Of a stretch of 45,565 bases of DNA, positions 25,631 through 34,416 are shown in pieces. Position 1 is the first letter of the stretch. The number at the start of each line of letters is the position of its first letter. This DNA is from Polaromonas sp. (GTDB taxonomy: Bacteria; Pseudomonadota; Gammaproteobacteria; Burkholderiales; Burkholderiaceae_C). The notes beneath the pieces are model-generated. The model worked only from the letters and a program-made list of their open reading frames with translations. It searched no databases and was not told the origin of the DNA. Where the stretch lies: assembly GCA_021153985.1 (NCBI GenBank), contig JAJKJM010000011.1, positions 1-45,565 of the forward strand, in the 5' to 3' direction. The translations under genes and the position numbers were made by a program.

Positions 25631-26400
25631 TTGAATTGGTTTTTCCACTGCCTGATGGCGGCAAATACGGCGTTGTCGTCGTCATGGGCCGACGCGTCAA
25701 AGTGCCGGGCTGCCGCCATGATAGTAGCTTGCCGGGTTCGTAAAAAAGGGTTAACCAGCAGTTCCTGCGCAATCGAGGTGGGCAAGGTCGGCTGGCCCTG
25801 CTCGCGAAGGCGCATGCAGTGCGCCTGGTAGGCCGCCAGGTCGGCGTTGCCGGGCTCAACCGCCATGGCAAAGCGCAGGTTGCTCAGGGTGTATTCATGG
25901 GTGCAGCACACCACCGTGTTGCCGGGCAGGGCGGCGAGCTTGTCGAGCGAGGCGAGCATCTGCGCCGGCGTGCCTTCAAACAAGCGTCCGCAGCCGCCCG
26001 AGAACAGCGTGTCGCCGCAAAAGAGCAGGGGCTTGCCGTTGACGTGCGGGGTGTAATAAGCGATGTGGCCTGAGGTGTGGCCCGGCACGTCGATCACTTG
26101 AAAATCCAGGCCCAGGGCTTTCGCCGTGTCGCCGCCGTTGAGGGGCGTGTACGGCCGCGGAATGCGTTCGGTGGCAGGGCCCCAGACCTGGGCACCCGTT
26201 GCTTCGCGCAGGGTATCCACGCCGCCCGTATGGTCCGCATGGTGGTGCGTGACTAGAATCGACTCCAACTGCAACGCGTGCTGCTCCAGTGCGCGCTGCA
26301 CCGGCCCGGCATCTCCCGGGTCCACCACCAGGGCGCGCTTGCCGTCATGCAACAACCAGAGGTAGTTGTCGTCGAAGGCGGGGATTGGAATCAAATACAT
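25627..26400 (-). CDS. gloB: Hydroxyacylglutathione hydrolase (glyoxalase II)
   Basis: A 257-residue metallo-beta-lactamase-fold enzyme that hydrolyses S-lactoylglutathione to lactate and glutathione in methylglyoxal detoxification. The binuclear metal motif THHHADHTGG is at residues 51-60 (His52, His54, Asp56, His57). Further ligands are in VPGHTSGH (about 106-113) and LFCGDTLFSGGCGR (about 126-139), and the glyoxalase II-specific THEYTLSNLRFA follows. The length is typical. The stop overlaps the mltD start by 4 bases. The gene starts back to back with the methyltransferase at 26399, so both promoters must lie partly within the coding starts. Confidence 0.96.
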   Translation of the reverse strand: MYLIPIPAFDDNYLWLLHDGKRALVVDPGDAGPVQRALEQHALQLESILVTHHHADHTGGVDTLREATGAQVWGPATERIPRPYTPLNGGDTAKALGLDFQVIDVPGHTSGHIAYYTPHVNGKPLLFCGDTLFSGGCGRLFEGTPAQMLASLDKLAALPGNTVVCCTHEYTLSNLRFAMAVEPGNADLAAYQAHCMRLREQGQPTLPTSIAQELLVNPFLRTRQATIMAAARHFDASAHDDDNAVFAAIRQWKNQFK

Positions 26401-27214
26401 GGGCTCTGAAATTATAGGTTTGACAGACTGGCTGAAGACCCCGCCCGGCGCTTATCTGCTGGACTGGGAGCGCGCGCATTTTGATCAGGCCGTCGGAGAC
26501 GTCTTTGGGTATCACGCCTTGCAGTTGGGACTGCAGGAACTTGATACGCTGCAAGCAAACCGCATGCCGCACAAATGGCTGGCGCTGGAGTCTTTGCCCG
26601 TCACGCCCACGACTGCCGATGCGACCGCTGCCAAAGCGGTAAGTTCCCGGCGAGCGGCGCTGCTCACCGATGCAGGTGCGCTGCCATTTCCGGAGGCAAG
26701 TCTCGATCTCGTGGTGTTGCCGCACACGCTGGAGCTGAGCAGGGACCCGCATGCCACCCTGCGCGAGGTCAGCCGTGTGCTGGTTCCGGAAGGCCGCGTG
26801 GTCATCAGCGGGCTCAATCCGGCAAGCTTATGGGGCTTGCGCCAGCGGCGCGGGCACCTCTACCAGCGCTGGGGTTATGACAGTTTTTTTCTGCCCAAGA
26901 CTGGCGAGTTCATCGGCTATTGGCGCCTGCGCGACTGGCTGCGGCTGCTCGACTTTGAGGTAGAGTCGGGGCGCTTTGGCTGCTACCGCCCGGCGCTGAC
27001 CAGCCAGTCATGGCTGGACCGGTTTGAATGGATGGATGCCGCCGGTGAGCGCTGGTGGCCGATTTTCGGCGCGGTGTATTTTCTCGCGGCAGTCAAGCGC
27101 GTGCGCGGTGTACGCCTGCTGGAGCCGGCCTGGAAAACACGAAAAGCCCCGGCCGCGGCGCCCGCGGTGGTTGCCAACAAAGAGCCGGCAACCCGTTCAC
27201 GGCCGTCCGCCTGA
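26399..27214 (+). CDS. Class I SAM-dependent methyltransferase-like protein
   Basis: A 271-residue protein of the methyltransferase type 11 group often found between gloB and rnhA in Burkholderiales (from memory). The post-motif region is recognisable: LPFPEASLDLVVLPHTLELSRDPHATLREVSRVLVPEGRVVISGLNP. The usual glycine-rich SAM motif (GxGxG) is not visible where expected, so cofactor binding may be altered or lost. I start at ATG 26399, which overlaps the divergent gloB start by 2 bases; TTG at 26420 is an alternative. The C-terminal tail is basic and Ala/Pro-rich. Substrate unknown. Confidence 0.8.
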   Translation: MGSEIIGLTDWLKTPPGAYLLDWERAHFDQAVGDVFGYHALQLGLQELDTLQANRMPHKWLALESLPVTPTTADATAAKAVSSRRAALLTDAGALPFPEASLDLVVLPHTLELSRDPHATLREVSRVLVPEGRVVISGLNPASLWGLRQRRGHLYQRWGYDSFFLPKTGEFIGYWRLRDWLRLLDFEVESGRFGCYRPALTSQSWLDRFEWMDAAGERWWPIFGAVYFLAAVKRVRGVRLLEPAWKTRKAPAAAPAVVANKEPATRSRPSA

Positions 27215-27281
27215 TTCGATTTTTTTCTTAGCCGGGCGTGACCCGGCGATTTCCCGTTTCCATCATTGAGCACAAGAACGC

Positions 27282-27782
27282 ATGACCGATTTACAAGCAG
27301 GCACAAGCACCACAACCACCACCCCCACCACCCCCCAGCCCGTCGTGATCTACACCGACGGCGCATGTAAGGGTAATCCCGGACCTGGCGGCTGGGGCGT
27401 GCTGCTGTCCCAGGGTGGCACCGAAAAGGAGCTGTTCGGCGGCGAACTCGGCACTACCAATAACCGCATGGAAATGATGGCCGTCATTGAGGCGCTGGCT
27501 GCGCTCAAGCGGCCCTGCACCGTGACCTTGTATCTGGACAGCGAGTACGTGCGAAAAGGCATCACCGAGTGGATCCACGGCTGGAAGGCGCGGGGATGGC
27601 GCACCGCCGCCAAAGCTCCCGTCAAGAACGTGGATTTGTGGCAACGCCTGGACGCGCTGGTGAGCTCCAGCGGCCACAAGATCGACTGGCGCTGGGTCAA
27701 GGGCCATGCCGGCGACCCCGGCAACGAGCGGGCCGACGCGCTGGCCAACAAGGGCGTAGAACGCGCGCTCGGCCGCTTGTAA
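27282..27782 (+). CDS. rnhA: Ribonuclease HI
   Basis: A 166-residue enzyme that cleaves RNA in RNA-DNA hybrids. The catalytic carboxylates are visible: Asp26 ([16 protein letters not shown]), Glu64 ([13 protein letters not shown]), Asp86 ([11 protein letters not shown]) and Asp152 ([10 protein letters not shown]), with the assisting His142 (VKGHAGD). The handle region [20 protein letters not shown] is present. Relative to E. coli (155 residues) it has a roughly 16-residue N-terminal extension rich in Thr and Pro. It lies 67 bp after the methyltransferase and is probably cotranscribed. Confidence 0.97.
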   Translation: MTDLQAGTSTTTTTPTTPQPVVIYTDGACKGNPGPGGWGVLLSQGGTEKELFGGELGTTNNRMEMMAVIEALAALKRPCTVTLYLDSEYVRKGITEWIHGWKARGWRTAAKAPVKNVDLWQRLDALVSSSGHKIDWRWVKGHAGDPGNERADALANKGVERALGRL

Positions 27783-28020
27783 CAAGGAAAGCCGCTTGAA
27801 GCCACTCTGTGGCGGAGGCGGACGCACCGAAAAAAAGCGCATCAGCACCTGCGCACCATAAGCGTACGTAGCGTTTGTGCCATGACTGCCAGTGGGCCCG
27901 CGTAAAGCCGTTGTAAAGCTACCGCGCTTACCCCTTAACTCAGCCCCGAAAAGGCTGCTTCCGCCGTGGTGTCCTGCTACATTGGAAGTTTGTATCTTTG
28001 TATAACAAGCTTTCCTCCCC

Positions 28021-29394
28021 ATGGCATCAAAAGTAATCTATACAGTGGTCGCCGTAGCGGGCATTGCGGTCGCATCGGGAGCCGCTTGGTGGCTCCAGAA
28101 ACCCAAGGCGCCGGACAGCGCTGCCGGCAATGGCGCCGGCGCGGGAAAACCGGTCACGGTAGAAGCTGCCAAAGTGGAACTTGCCAGGCTGTCGGACGAC
28201 ACCCAGGCTGTGGGCAGCCTGCGTTCGCGCCGCGGCGTGGTTTTGCGGCCTGAGGTCAGCGGGCGCATCACCCAGCTCAATTTCACCGACGGCCAGCCTG
28301 TGCGAAAGGGCCAGGTGCTGGTGCAGTTCGACGACCAGTTGCCGCTGGCCCAGGTGCAGCAAAGCCAGGCCGAGCTTTCTATCGCCCGCGCCAACCAGAA
28401 GCGCAACCAGGAGCTGGTCGCGCAAAACTTCATCAGCCAGCGCTCCCTTGATGAAAGTGCCGCCAACCTGCAGGTGGCCGAGGCCAAACTGTCGCTGGCC
28501 CAGGCCACCGCAGCCCGCCTGAAAATCCTCGCGCCCTTTGACGGCATCGCCGGCATACGGCTTGTCAATGTCGGCGACTACCTCAAGGACGGCGCCGACA
28601 TCGTCAACATTGAGGACATCGAAGCCATCTTTGTCGATTTCCGTTTGCCGGAGCGTTTCCAGAACAAGGTCAAGCGCGGCCAGACGGCCATGCTCGACAT
28701 CGACGCCTTGCCCGGGCGCAAGTACACCGCGCAAATCCAGGCCATAGACCCCTTGATCAACGCCGACGGCCGCTCCATCGGCATTCGCGGCTGCATCGAC
28801 AACCGCCAGCTGCAGCTGCGCCCCGGCATGTTCGCCCGTGTCAACACCGTATTCGGCGTGCGCGAGAACGCCCGCGTGGTGCCCGAGGAAGCCATCGTTC
28901 CGCAGGGCGCCCGGCAGTTCGTCATCAAGCTGTTGGAGGGCCCGAACGAGCAGACCCGCACCACCAAGCGCGTGGAAGTCAAGGTCGGCTTGCGCAGCCC
29001 CGGCAAGGTCGAGATTCTCGAAGGCCTGGAGGCCGGCGACACTGTGGTGGCGACAGGCCAGCAACGTGTGCAGCGCGACGGAACGGTGGTCAGCGTGGTG
29101 GACTTGAGCGCGAATGCCTCTTCCCGCGCGGGCAATGGGAATGGAAAAACCGCTGCCGCTGCCTCACCAGCGTCGCAAGCTTCATCGGCAGCCGCGGTCC
29201 CTGCGGCCCCTCAAGCCGCCGCCCCAAAAACTGCCGTAGCCGCAACGGCTCCTGCGCCCCAGCAAGCACCACTGGCCGGCCCCAACCCCTGCGGTGTGGT
29301 GGTGTCTGAGGCCCCTGGTGCGTTGATTCCGGTGCGCAGCGTGGCACCCGCCGAGCGCAGCCCGGCCGTCCCGCCGGCGCGCGCCCCGGCCTGA
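28021..29394 (+). CDS. RND efflux periplasmic adaptor (second system)
   Basis: A 457-residue membrane fusion protein with an N-terminal membrane or signal segment (about residues 4-26). The lipoyl half motifs are RPEVSGRITQLNFTDGQPVRKGQVLVQFD (about 77-105) and LKILAPFDGIAGIRLVNVGDYLKDG. A short coiled-coil hairpin (QSQAELSIARANQKRNQEL...) lies between them. After about residue 365 comes an unusual Ala/Pro/Ser-rich tail of roughly 90 residues, likely disordered. No strong ribosome binding site is seen before the ATG. The 34-bp gap to the pump gene supports an operon. There is no outer-membrane factor nearby, so it may share the NodT channel or a distant TolC-like one. Confidence 0.94.
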   Translation: MASKVIYTVVAVAGIAVASGAAWWLQKPKAPDSAAGNGAGAGKPVTVEAAKVELARLSDDTQAVGSLRSRRGVVLRPEVSGRITQLNFTDGQPVRKGQVLVQFDDQLPLAQVQQSQAELSIARANQKRNQELVAQNFISQRSLDESAANLQVAEAKLSLAQATAARLKILAPFDGIAGIRLVNVGDYLKDGADIVNIEDIEAIFVDFRLPERFQNKVKRGQTAMLDIDALPGRKYTAQIQAIDPLINADGRSIGIRGCIDNRQLQLRPGMFARVNTVFGVRENARVVPEEAIVPQGARQFVIKLLEGPNEQTRTTKRVEVKVGLRSPGKVEILEGLEAGDTVVATGQQRVQRDGTVVSVVDLSANASSRAGNGNGKTAAAASPASQASSAAAVPAAPQAAAPKTAVAATAPAPQQAPLAGPNPCGVVVSEAPGALIPVRSVAPAERSPAVPPARAPA

Positions 29395-29427
29395 GCGCCG
29401 TCTGGCCAGAAGCTTTTATAAATCCCC

Positions 29428-32400
29428 ATGCAACTCGCTGAAGTTTCCATACGCCGCCCGGTCTTTGCCACCGTGCTGTCGCTCCTGATCGTGCTGATCG
29501 GGGCGGTCAGTTTCAACCGCCTGGCCGTGCGTGAATACCCCAAGATCGACGAGCCTGTCGTGACAGTCAGCGTGCGCTACGCCGGCGCGTCGGCGGAGGT
29601 GATCGAATCGCAGGTCACCAAGCCGCTGGAAGATTCCATTGCGGGCATCGATGGGGTGGACGTGATCACCTCCATCAGCCGTGCCGACCAGGCGCAGATC
29701 AGCGTGCGCTTTCGCCTCGAGAAAGACGCCGACTCGGCCGCCGCCGAGGTGCGCGACCGTACCTCGCGTGTGCGCAACCGGCTGCCGCAAGCCATTGAAG
29801 AACCGGTGATCGCCAAGGTCGAGGCCGATGCTTTTCCGGTCATTCAGCTGGCTTTTTCCAGCGAGTCGATGACGCCGCTGCAGATCAACGACCTGGTCAA
29901 CCGGATCGTCAAACCGCGCCTGCAGACGGTGACCGGGGTGGCCGATGTCCGCATTTACGGCGAGCGCAAGTACGCCATGCGTATCTGGCTGGACACCGAC
30001 AAGCTCGCCTCGTACAAGCTGACCACGCAAGACGTGGAAGACGCCATCACGCGCAGCAACCTGGAACTGCCGGCCGGCCGCATCGAGTCGCAGCAGCGTG
30101 AGTTCAGCGTGACCTCGCAGACTGACCTGGTCAGGCCCGCGCAGTTCCGCGAGATTGTCGTCAAGAACGTCAACGGGTTTTCTGTCAAGGTGCGCGATGT
30201 GGCGCGGGTGGAAGAGGGCGCGGCCGACGAACGCACGGCGGTCAGACTCAATGGCCGGTCCGCTGTGGCGGTCGGCATCATCCGCCAGGCCACGGCCAAT
30301 CCGCTGGATCTGTCCAAAGGCGTGCGCGAAGCTTTTCCCAAGCTGAAGGCCGACTTGCCGTCCGACATGCTGATCGATGTCGCCAATGACAACTCGGTGT
30401 TCATCGACCGCTCCGTCAACAACGTGTACCACACCATCGCCGAGGCCATCGTGCTGGTGGCGCTGGTGATCTTTGTATTCCTGCGCACCCTGCGCGCCTC
30501 CATCATTCCCATCGTGACCATTCCGGTCAGCCTGATCGGCACCTTCGCCATGATGGCGCTGGCGGGCTTCACCATCAACACGCTGACCCTGCTGGCACTG
30601 GTGCTGGCCATCGGCCTGGTGGTCGACGATGCCATCGTGATGCTGGAGAACATCTTCCGCCATATTGAAGAGGGGATGGATCCGTTCTCGGCCGGCATCA
30701 AGGGTGCGCGTGAGATCGGTTTTGCGGTGGTGACCATGACCGCCACGCTGGTGGCCGTGTATGCGCCGCTGGCGTTCACGCCGGGCCGCACGGGGCGCCT
30801 CTTCGTGGAGTTCGCGCTGGCGCTGGCCGGCGCGGTGGTGGTGTCGGGCTTTGTTGCGCTCACGCTCACGCCCATGATGTGCACGCAACTGCTCAAGCAC
30901 AATCCCAAACCCAACCGTTTTGACCGCTTCATGGAACGGGCGCTGACTTCGATCTCCGACCGTTACGGTTCGGTGCTGCGCTGGGTGGTCACCACGCGTT
31001 ACCAGCCCGTGGCGCAGGAGGGCGGCGCCGGGCGGCCTTCGCTGGCCCAGCGGCTCAAGGGCATGGCCTTGCAGGCCCGCTGGATCGTCATCGGCGTGAT
31101 GTTGCTCAGCGCCCTCGCCATCGCGCTGGTATTCCCGGGCATGAAGCAGGAGCTTTCGCCGATCGAAGACCGCGGGGTCATCCTGGCCAACGTCAACGCG
31201 CCGGACGGCGCGACGCTGGACTACACCAACCGCTATGCCCGGGCCCTGGAGAAGATGGGCGAGCCCTTTCCCGAGTTCGACCGCATCTTCGCCAACGTGG
31301 GCAACCCCACGGTGGCCCAGGCCAGCGTGGTCTACCGCACGGTCGACTGGGATGACCGCAAGCGCACCACCATCGAGATGGCACGTGAGTTGCAGCCCAA
31401 GTTCAATGCGCTGCCCGGTGTCACCGCGTTCCCGATCACACCGCCATCCCTTGGCCAGGGTTTTCGCGAACGGCCGCTCAATTTTGTGATCCAGACCTCC
31501 GACAGCTACCAGAATCTGAACACGGTGGTGCGCCAGATGCTGGATGAGATCGCCAAAAACCCCGGCATCGTCTCACCCGACGTGGACCTGCGGCTGAACA
31601 AGCCGGAGCTGCGCATCGAGGTCGAACGCGACAAGGCGGCCGACCTGGGCGTCAGCGTCCAGGTCGTCGCGAAGGCCATCGAAACCTTGCTGGGCGGGCG
31701 CAATGTGACGCGCTACAAGCGGGATGCCGAGCAGTACGACGTGATCGTGCAGACCGAGGCCAGCGGCCGCATCACGCCCGAGAACATAGACCGCATCTAC
31801 GTGCGGGGCCGCAATGACGCGATGATTCCGCTGTCGGCGCTGGTGAAGGTGCGTGAAAGCGTCTCCCCGCGCGAACTCAACCACTTCGGCCAGCGCAGAT
31901 CCGTATCCATCACCGCCAGCCTGGCCAGCGACTATTCGCTGGGCGAAGCGCTCAAGTTCATGGATCAGGCCGCAGCCAAGGTACTCAAGACCGGCTACAG
32001 CACCGACCTGAACGGTACTTCGCGCGAGTTCAAGAACTCACAGGGCGCCCTGGCCATCGTCTTCGTGCTGGCATTGGTGTTTATTTTCCTGGTGCTGGCG
32101 GCGCAGTTTGAAAGTTTTATCGATCCGCTGGTCATCATGCTGTCGGTGCCGCTGTCCATGATCGGGGCCTTGCTGGCGCTCAAATGGTCGGGGGGCTCGC
32201 TCAATGTGTACTCCCAGATCGGCCTCATCACGCTGGTGGGCCTGATCACCAAGCACGGCATCCTGATCGTCGAGTTCACCAACCAGCTGCGCGGCCAGGG
32301 GCTGGAAATGATCGATGCGCTCGTCAAGGCTTCGGCGCAACGCTTGCGTCCCATCATGATGACCACCGGCGCGATGGTGCTGGGCGCCTTGCCCCTGGCC

Positions 32401-32607
32401 CTGGCCAAGGGTGCCGGCGCAGAGAGCCGGATCCAGATCGGCTGGGTTATCGTGGGCGGCATGTCGCTCGGAACTTTGTTGACGGTGTTTGTGGTGCCTA
32501 CCATGTACACGCTGTTCGCCCGCAAGGCCATTCCAGGCGCCAACAAGGCCGTGGCCAAAGATCAACCGGATGCCCATCATGAGCATCCGGAGTACGTTGC
32601 CAAGTAG
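29428..32607 (+). CDS. RND efflux pump, inner-membrane transporter (second system)
   Basis: A 1059-residue AcrB-like transporter. The proton-relay residues are canonical, unlike the pump at 17735: two Asp in GLVVDDAIVMLENI (about residues 395-408) and the span 10 Lys in GLITKHGILIVEF (about 935-947). The N-terminus EVSIRRPVFATVLSLLIVLIG is the first membrane span. A conserved motif FRTVDWDDRK-like stretch (YRTVDWDDRKRTT) lies in the second periplasmic domain. The substrate is unknown; overall it fits the hydrophobic and amphiphilic drug exporter group. It is second in an operon with its adaptor and is followed by a strong terminator. Confidence 0.96.
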   Translation: MQLAEVSIRRPVFATVLSLLIVLIGAVSFNRLAVREYPKIDEPVVTVSVRYAGASAEVIESQVTKPLEDSIAGIDGVDVITSISRADQAQISVRFRLEKDADSAAAEVRDRTSRVRNRLPQAIEEPVIAKVEADAFPVIQLAFSSESMTPLQINDLVNRIVKPRLQTVTGVADVRIYGERKYAMRIWLDTDKLASYKLTTQDVEDAITRSNLELPAGRIESQQREFSVTSQTDLVRPAQFREIVVKNVNGFSVKVRDVARVEEGAADERTAVRLNGRSAVAVGIIRQATANPLDLSKGVREAFPKLKADLPSDMLIDVANDNSVFIDRSVNNVYHTIAEAIVLVALVIFVFLRTLRASIIPIVTIPVSLIGTFAMMALAGFTINTLTLLALVLAIGLVVDDAIVMLENIFRHIEEGMDPFSAGIKGAREIGFAVVTMTATLVAVYAPLAFTPGRTGRLFVEFALALAGAVVVSGFVALTLTPMMCTQLLKHNPKPNRFDRFMERALTSISDRYGSVLRWVVTTRYQPVAQEGGAGRPSLAQRLKGMALQARWIVIGVMLLSALAIALVFPGMKQELSPIEDRGVILANVNAPDGATLDYTNRYARALEKMGEPFPEFDRIFANVGNPTVAQASVVYRTVDWDDRKRTTIEMARELQPKFNALPGVTAFPITPPSLGQGFRERPLNFVIQTSDSYQNLNTVVRQMLDEIAKNPGIVSPDVDLRLNKPELRIEVERDKAADLGVSVQVVAKAIETLLGGRNVTRYKRDAEQYDVIVQTEASGRITPENIDRIYVRGRNDAMIPLSALVKVRESVSPRELNHFGQRRSVSITASLASDYSLGEALKFMDQAAAKVLKTGYSTDLNGTSREFKNSQGALAIVFVLALVFIFLVLAAQFESFIDPLVIMLSVPLSMIGALLALKWSGGSLNVYSQIGLITLVGLITKHGILIVEFTNQLRGQGLEMIDALVKASAQRLRPIMMTTGAMVLGALPLALAKGAGAESRIQIGWVIVGGMSLGTLLTVFVVPTMYTLFARKAIPGANKAVAKDQPDAHHEHPEYVAK

Positions 32608-32630
32608 CGGCTCAATCTTTTCCACTGAAG

Positions 32631-32654
32631 AACGCCCTCTTCGGAGGGCGTTTT
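32631..32654 (+). terminator. Rho-independent terminator after the second RND operon
   Basis: AACGCCCTC-TTCG-GAGGGCGTTTT: a perfect stem with a stable TTCG-type loop and T tail, 24 bases beyond the pump stop codon. Confidence 0.92.
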
Positions 32655-32689
32655 GCTTTAAGTCCGCCTGCATCCTGGAACAAGTCATA

Positions 32690-32742
32690 TCGGTCGCTAG
32701 CCCAGTAGTAATCTGAGTTGTTTGCTATAAATAGAATAGCAA
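32690..32742 (+). repeat. Dispersed repeat A, copy 5 (degenerate)
   Basis: CGGTCGCTAGCCCAGTAG, a spacer and TTGCTATAAATAGAATAGCAA follow the repeat A layout with its dyad end (TTGCTAT...ATAGCAA). It lies in the 526-bp gap between the RND operon and the Tgl-like gene. The rest of that gap (32743-32999) is moderately AT-rich, with no recognised gene. Confidence 0.6.
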
Positions 32743-32949
32743 CTTTGTCTTTTCGGCCCGTTTCGGGAGCAACCGTTTTACTTTTCCTTGGGTCGTGGAT
32801 CGGTAATTTATTCGTAGTGGATGAAAACCTAAAGTCAGGAATAGGTGCTGGTGCGCGGGAGGCCGTGCAATGTTTTCAGATCCGTTGTTTCATTTTGGTG
32901 CCGCGTTTGTGAATGCCACTGAATTTGCCGAGACAGACGGAGTGCAGGC

Positions 32950-32978
32950 TTGCGAACCTCGCCCGGCAACGTTCATAT
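32950..32978 (+). promoter_or_regulatory. Weak sigma70-like promoter candidate
   Basis: TTGCGA and TCATAT are separated by 17 bp, about 20 bp before the small frame at 33000. Only partial matches to consensus, so this is speculative. Confidence 0.2.
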
Positions 32979-32999
32979 TTATCTAACGCGGTTTTCATC

Positions 33000-33137
33000 A
33001 TGACAAATCAGATCAAATCGTCCCAGGGGTCCCGGCTATTCCGGAATCTATTCCGGGATTTTCTGGCCCTCAGCCAGGCGCATGAGGTAGGTGGGGAGCC
33101 GCGCACCCCCGGCATGCTGATGGGGAAACCGGTTTGA
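33000..33137 (+). CDS. Candidate 45-residue leader peptide, coupled to the next gene
   Basis: This short frame encodes a basic peptide starting MTNQIKSSQGSRLFRNLF. Its TGA stop (33135-33137) overlaps the TTG start of the Tgl-like gene (33134-33136), an arrangement typical of translational coupling. It contains an imperfect tandem repeat, CTATTCCGGAAT then CTATTCCGGGAT (33036-33059). No database family is recognised and no strong ribosome binding site is present. It could be a real leader peptide or a chance frame. Confidence 0.35.
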   Translation: MTNQIKSSQGSRLFRNLFRDFLALSQAHEVGGEPRTPGMLMGKPV

Positions 33138-34378
33138 CCGCGAACCCTGCGGGCCGAATCCGTACCGTCGCTTCTTTCCTGATCCCCTTTCTCCCCTGGT
33201 TGCTGGCGACGGGCCATATGGCTACCGCGCAAGCCCAGGAAGCGCCCGGCGCCGGGACCTACGGTGTGCAGTTCGTCTGTTCACCTGCCCAGCTTGAGCA
33301 GCTTGGCCCCGACATGTTCCGCTATCTCCAGCAGCTGGGTATTCCAGCCCGGCTGGTTCAGGAAACCGTCGACAAGCCCCAAGGCTCCGTGACGTATTCG
33401 CTGCTGGGTTCAGGCGCGGCTGAGAGCACCCTATTTTTGGCGCAACGCCCTGAGCTGGATATCAAGGACGAGGTCGTGCTTGTGCCGGTGAGAAACAACA
33501 AAACCCGCAAGCTGAAAACCGTTTCCAAAAAAGAAATCCTGCTGGCCTTGTTGCACCCGGGCCGGTTGACTGAATTCAAGGGAAAGGCCTGCGATGTGCA
33601 GGCGCTGGCCGACCATGTGGGCATTCGCCAGAACACGGTGATGTGGGCCGAGGTGCTGGAGTGGGACTGGCCCGAGGGGGGACCTGCCAAGTGGAATGCC
33701 CGCTATTGGATCAAAGGAACACCCAGGCGGGGCATGCCCTTGCATCAGGCCCTTAACGACATGTTTTTTGAGCAGGGTAAATACGGCATGGGCTGCTACG
33801 CCGCGACCAAGGTGGTGTTTGCCCAGGGGGCGCTGGATTACTTCCGGCGCGTCAAAGGGGACGCAGCCAGGGCACGCGCCGTAGAGCGGCGATTGCTCGC
33901 CGACGGCGAGCCGCTGGTTGACGTGGAACCCGGCGGCATGTGGAGCTTTGAAGCTGATTTTGACCCGCTGGAGCTGGAGCGGCCGGGCAAAGTCCTGCGC
34001 ATGATGGGCGGTGTCGCCGCCGGCAACTTTGTCCCGGGTGACTGGGCCTATTTGTTGAACACGGACGCGCGCACCAGCCAGAAAACGGGGTACGAAGGCT
34101 CCAATGCCATCTACCTGGGGCGCAACCGGTTTGACGACTATTACAACGACAACGAGGATCGTCACCACTACACCTACGAGGAAAAACTCAGTGAGGTCTA
34201 TCAGTGGCGCCACGATGTGTTCAGCCGGCGCCGCGACGCCGCAAAAATGCAGCAGCTGACCGCGCAAGACTATGAGCGGCTGAACGCAACGCCGGAAAAG
34301 GGCGGCTTGCTGATGAGTTTTCGGGTGGTGCCGTATTTTTTCGGCTACGAAGACCTGCCTGCGCTACAGGAACCCTGA
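33134..34378 (+). CDS. Exported protein resembling protein-glutamine gamma-glutamyltransferase (Tgl)
   Basis: A 414-residue protein with a signal peptide (Arg8 and Arg10, hydrophobic 12-26, cleavage near AQA-QE at about 34). The start is TTG. The region 188-350 follows the order of motifs in Bacillus spore transglutaminase Tgl, as I recall it. RYWIKGTP...GMPLHQALNDMF is followed by KYGMGCYAATKVVF, with the candidate nucleophile Cys221. Then come FVPGDWAYLLNTD and YEGSNAIYLGRNRFDDYY. In Tgl the catalytic Glu sits in GEN; here that position is Ser323, with a Glu at 321 two residues earlier. A His pair at 344-345 may supply the base. Tgl crosslinks proteins through Gln-Lys bonds. Here activity is unproven, and the large N-terminal domain (40-187) is unrecognised. 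Confidence 0.65.
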   Translation: MTANPAGRIRTVASFLIPFLPWLLATGHMATAQAQEAPGAGTYGVQFVCSPAQLEQLGPDMFRYLQQLGIPARLVQETVDKPQGSVTYSLLGSGAAESTLFLAQRPELDIKDEVVLVPVRNNKTRKLKTVSKKEILLALLHPGRLTEFKGKACDVQALADHVGIRQNTVMWAEVLEWDWPEGGPAKWNARYWIKGTPRRGMPLHQALNDMFFEQGKYGMGCYAATKVVFAQGALDYFRRVKGDAARARAVERRLLADGEPLVDVEPGGMWSFEADFDPLELERPGKVLRMMGGVAAGNFVPGDWAYLLNTDARTSQKTGYEGSNAIYLGRNRFDDYYNDNEDRHHYTYEEKLSEVYQWRHDVFSRRRDAAKMQQLTAQDYERLNATPEKGGLLMSFRVVPYFFGYEDLPALQEP

Positions 34379-34389
34379 ACAGATCAGGG
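34373..34389 (+). terminator. Small hairpin at the end of the Tgl-like gene
   Basis: CCCTGA-ACAGA-TCAGGG overlaps the stop codon. It lacks a T tract, so terminator function is uncertain. Confidence 0.3.
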
Positions 34390-34416
34390 CTTGCCAGCGC
34401 CGCGCCTGGAAACGGT

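Noticed and set aside
27783-28020. A small RNA or gene in the 238-bp gap between rnhA and the second RND adaptor
   Set aside because: No coding pattern, hairpin terminator or clear promoter pair could be identified; I see nothing supportable there.
29416-30900. A 494-codon minus-strand frame opposite the second RND pump
   Set aside because: His/Arg/Gln/Gly-rich antisense shadow; no ribosome binding site or motif.
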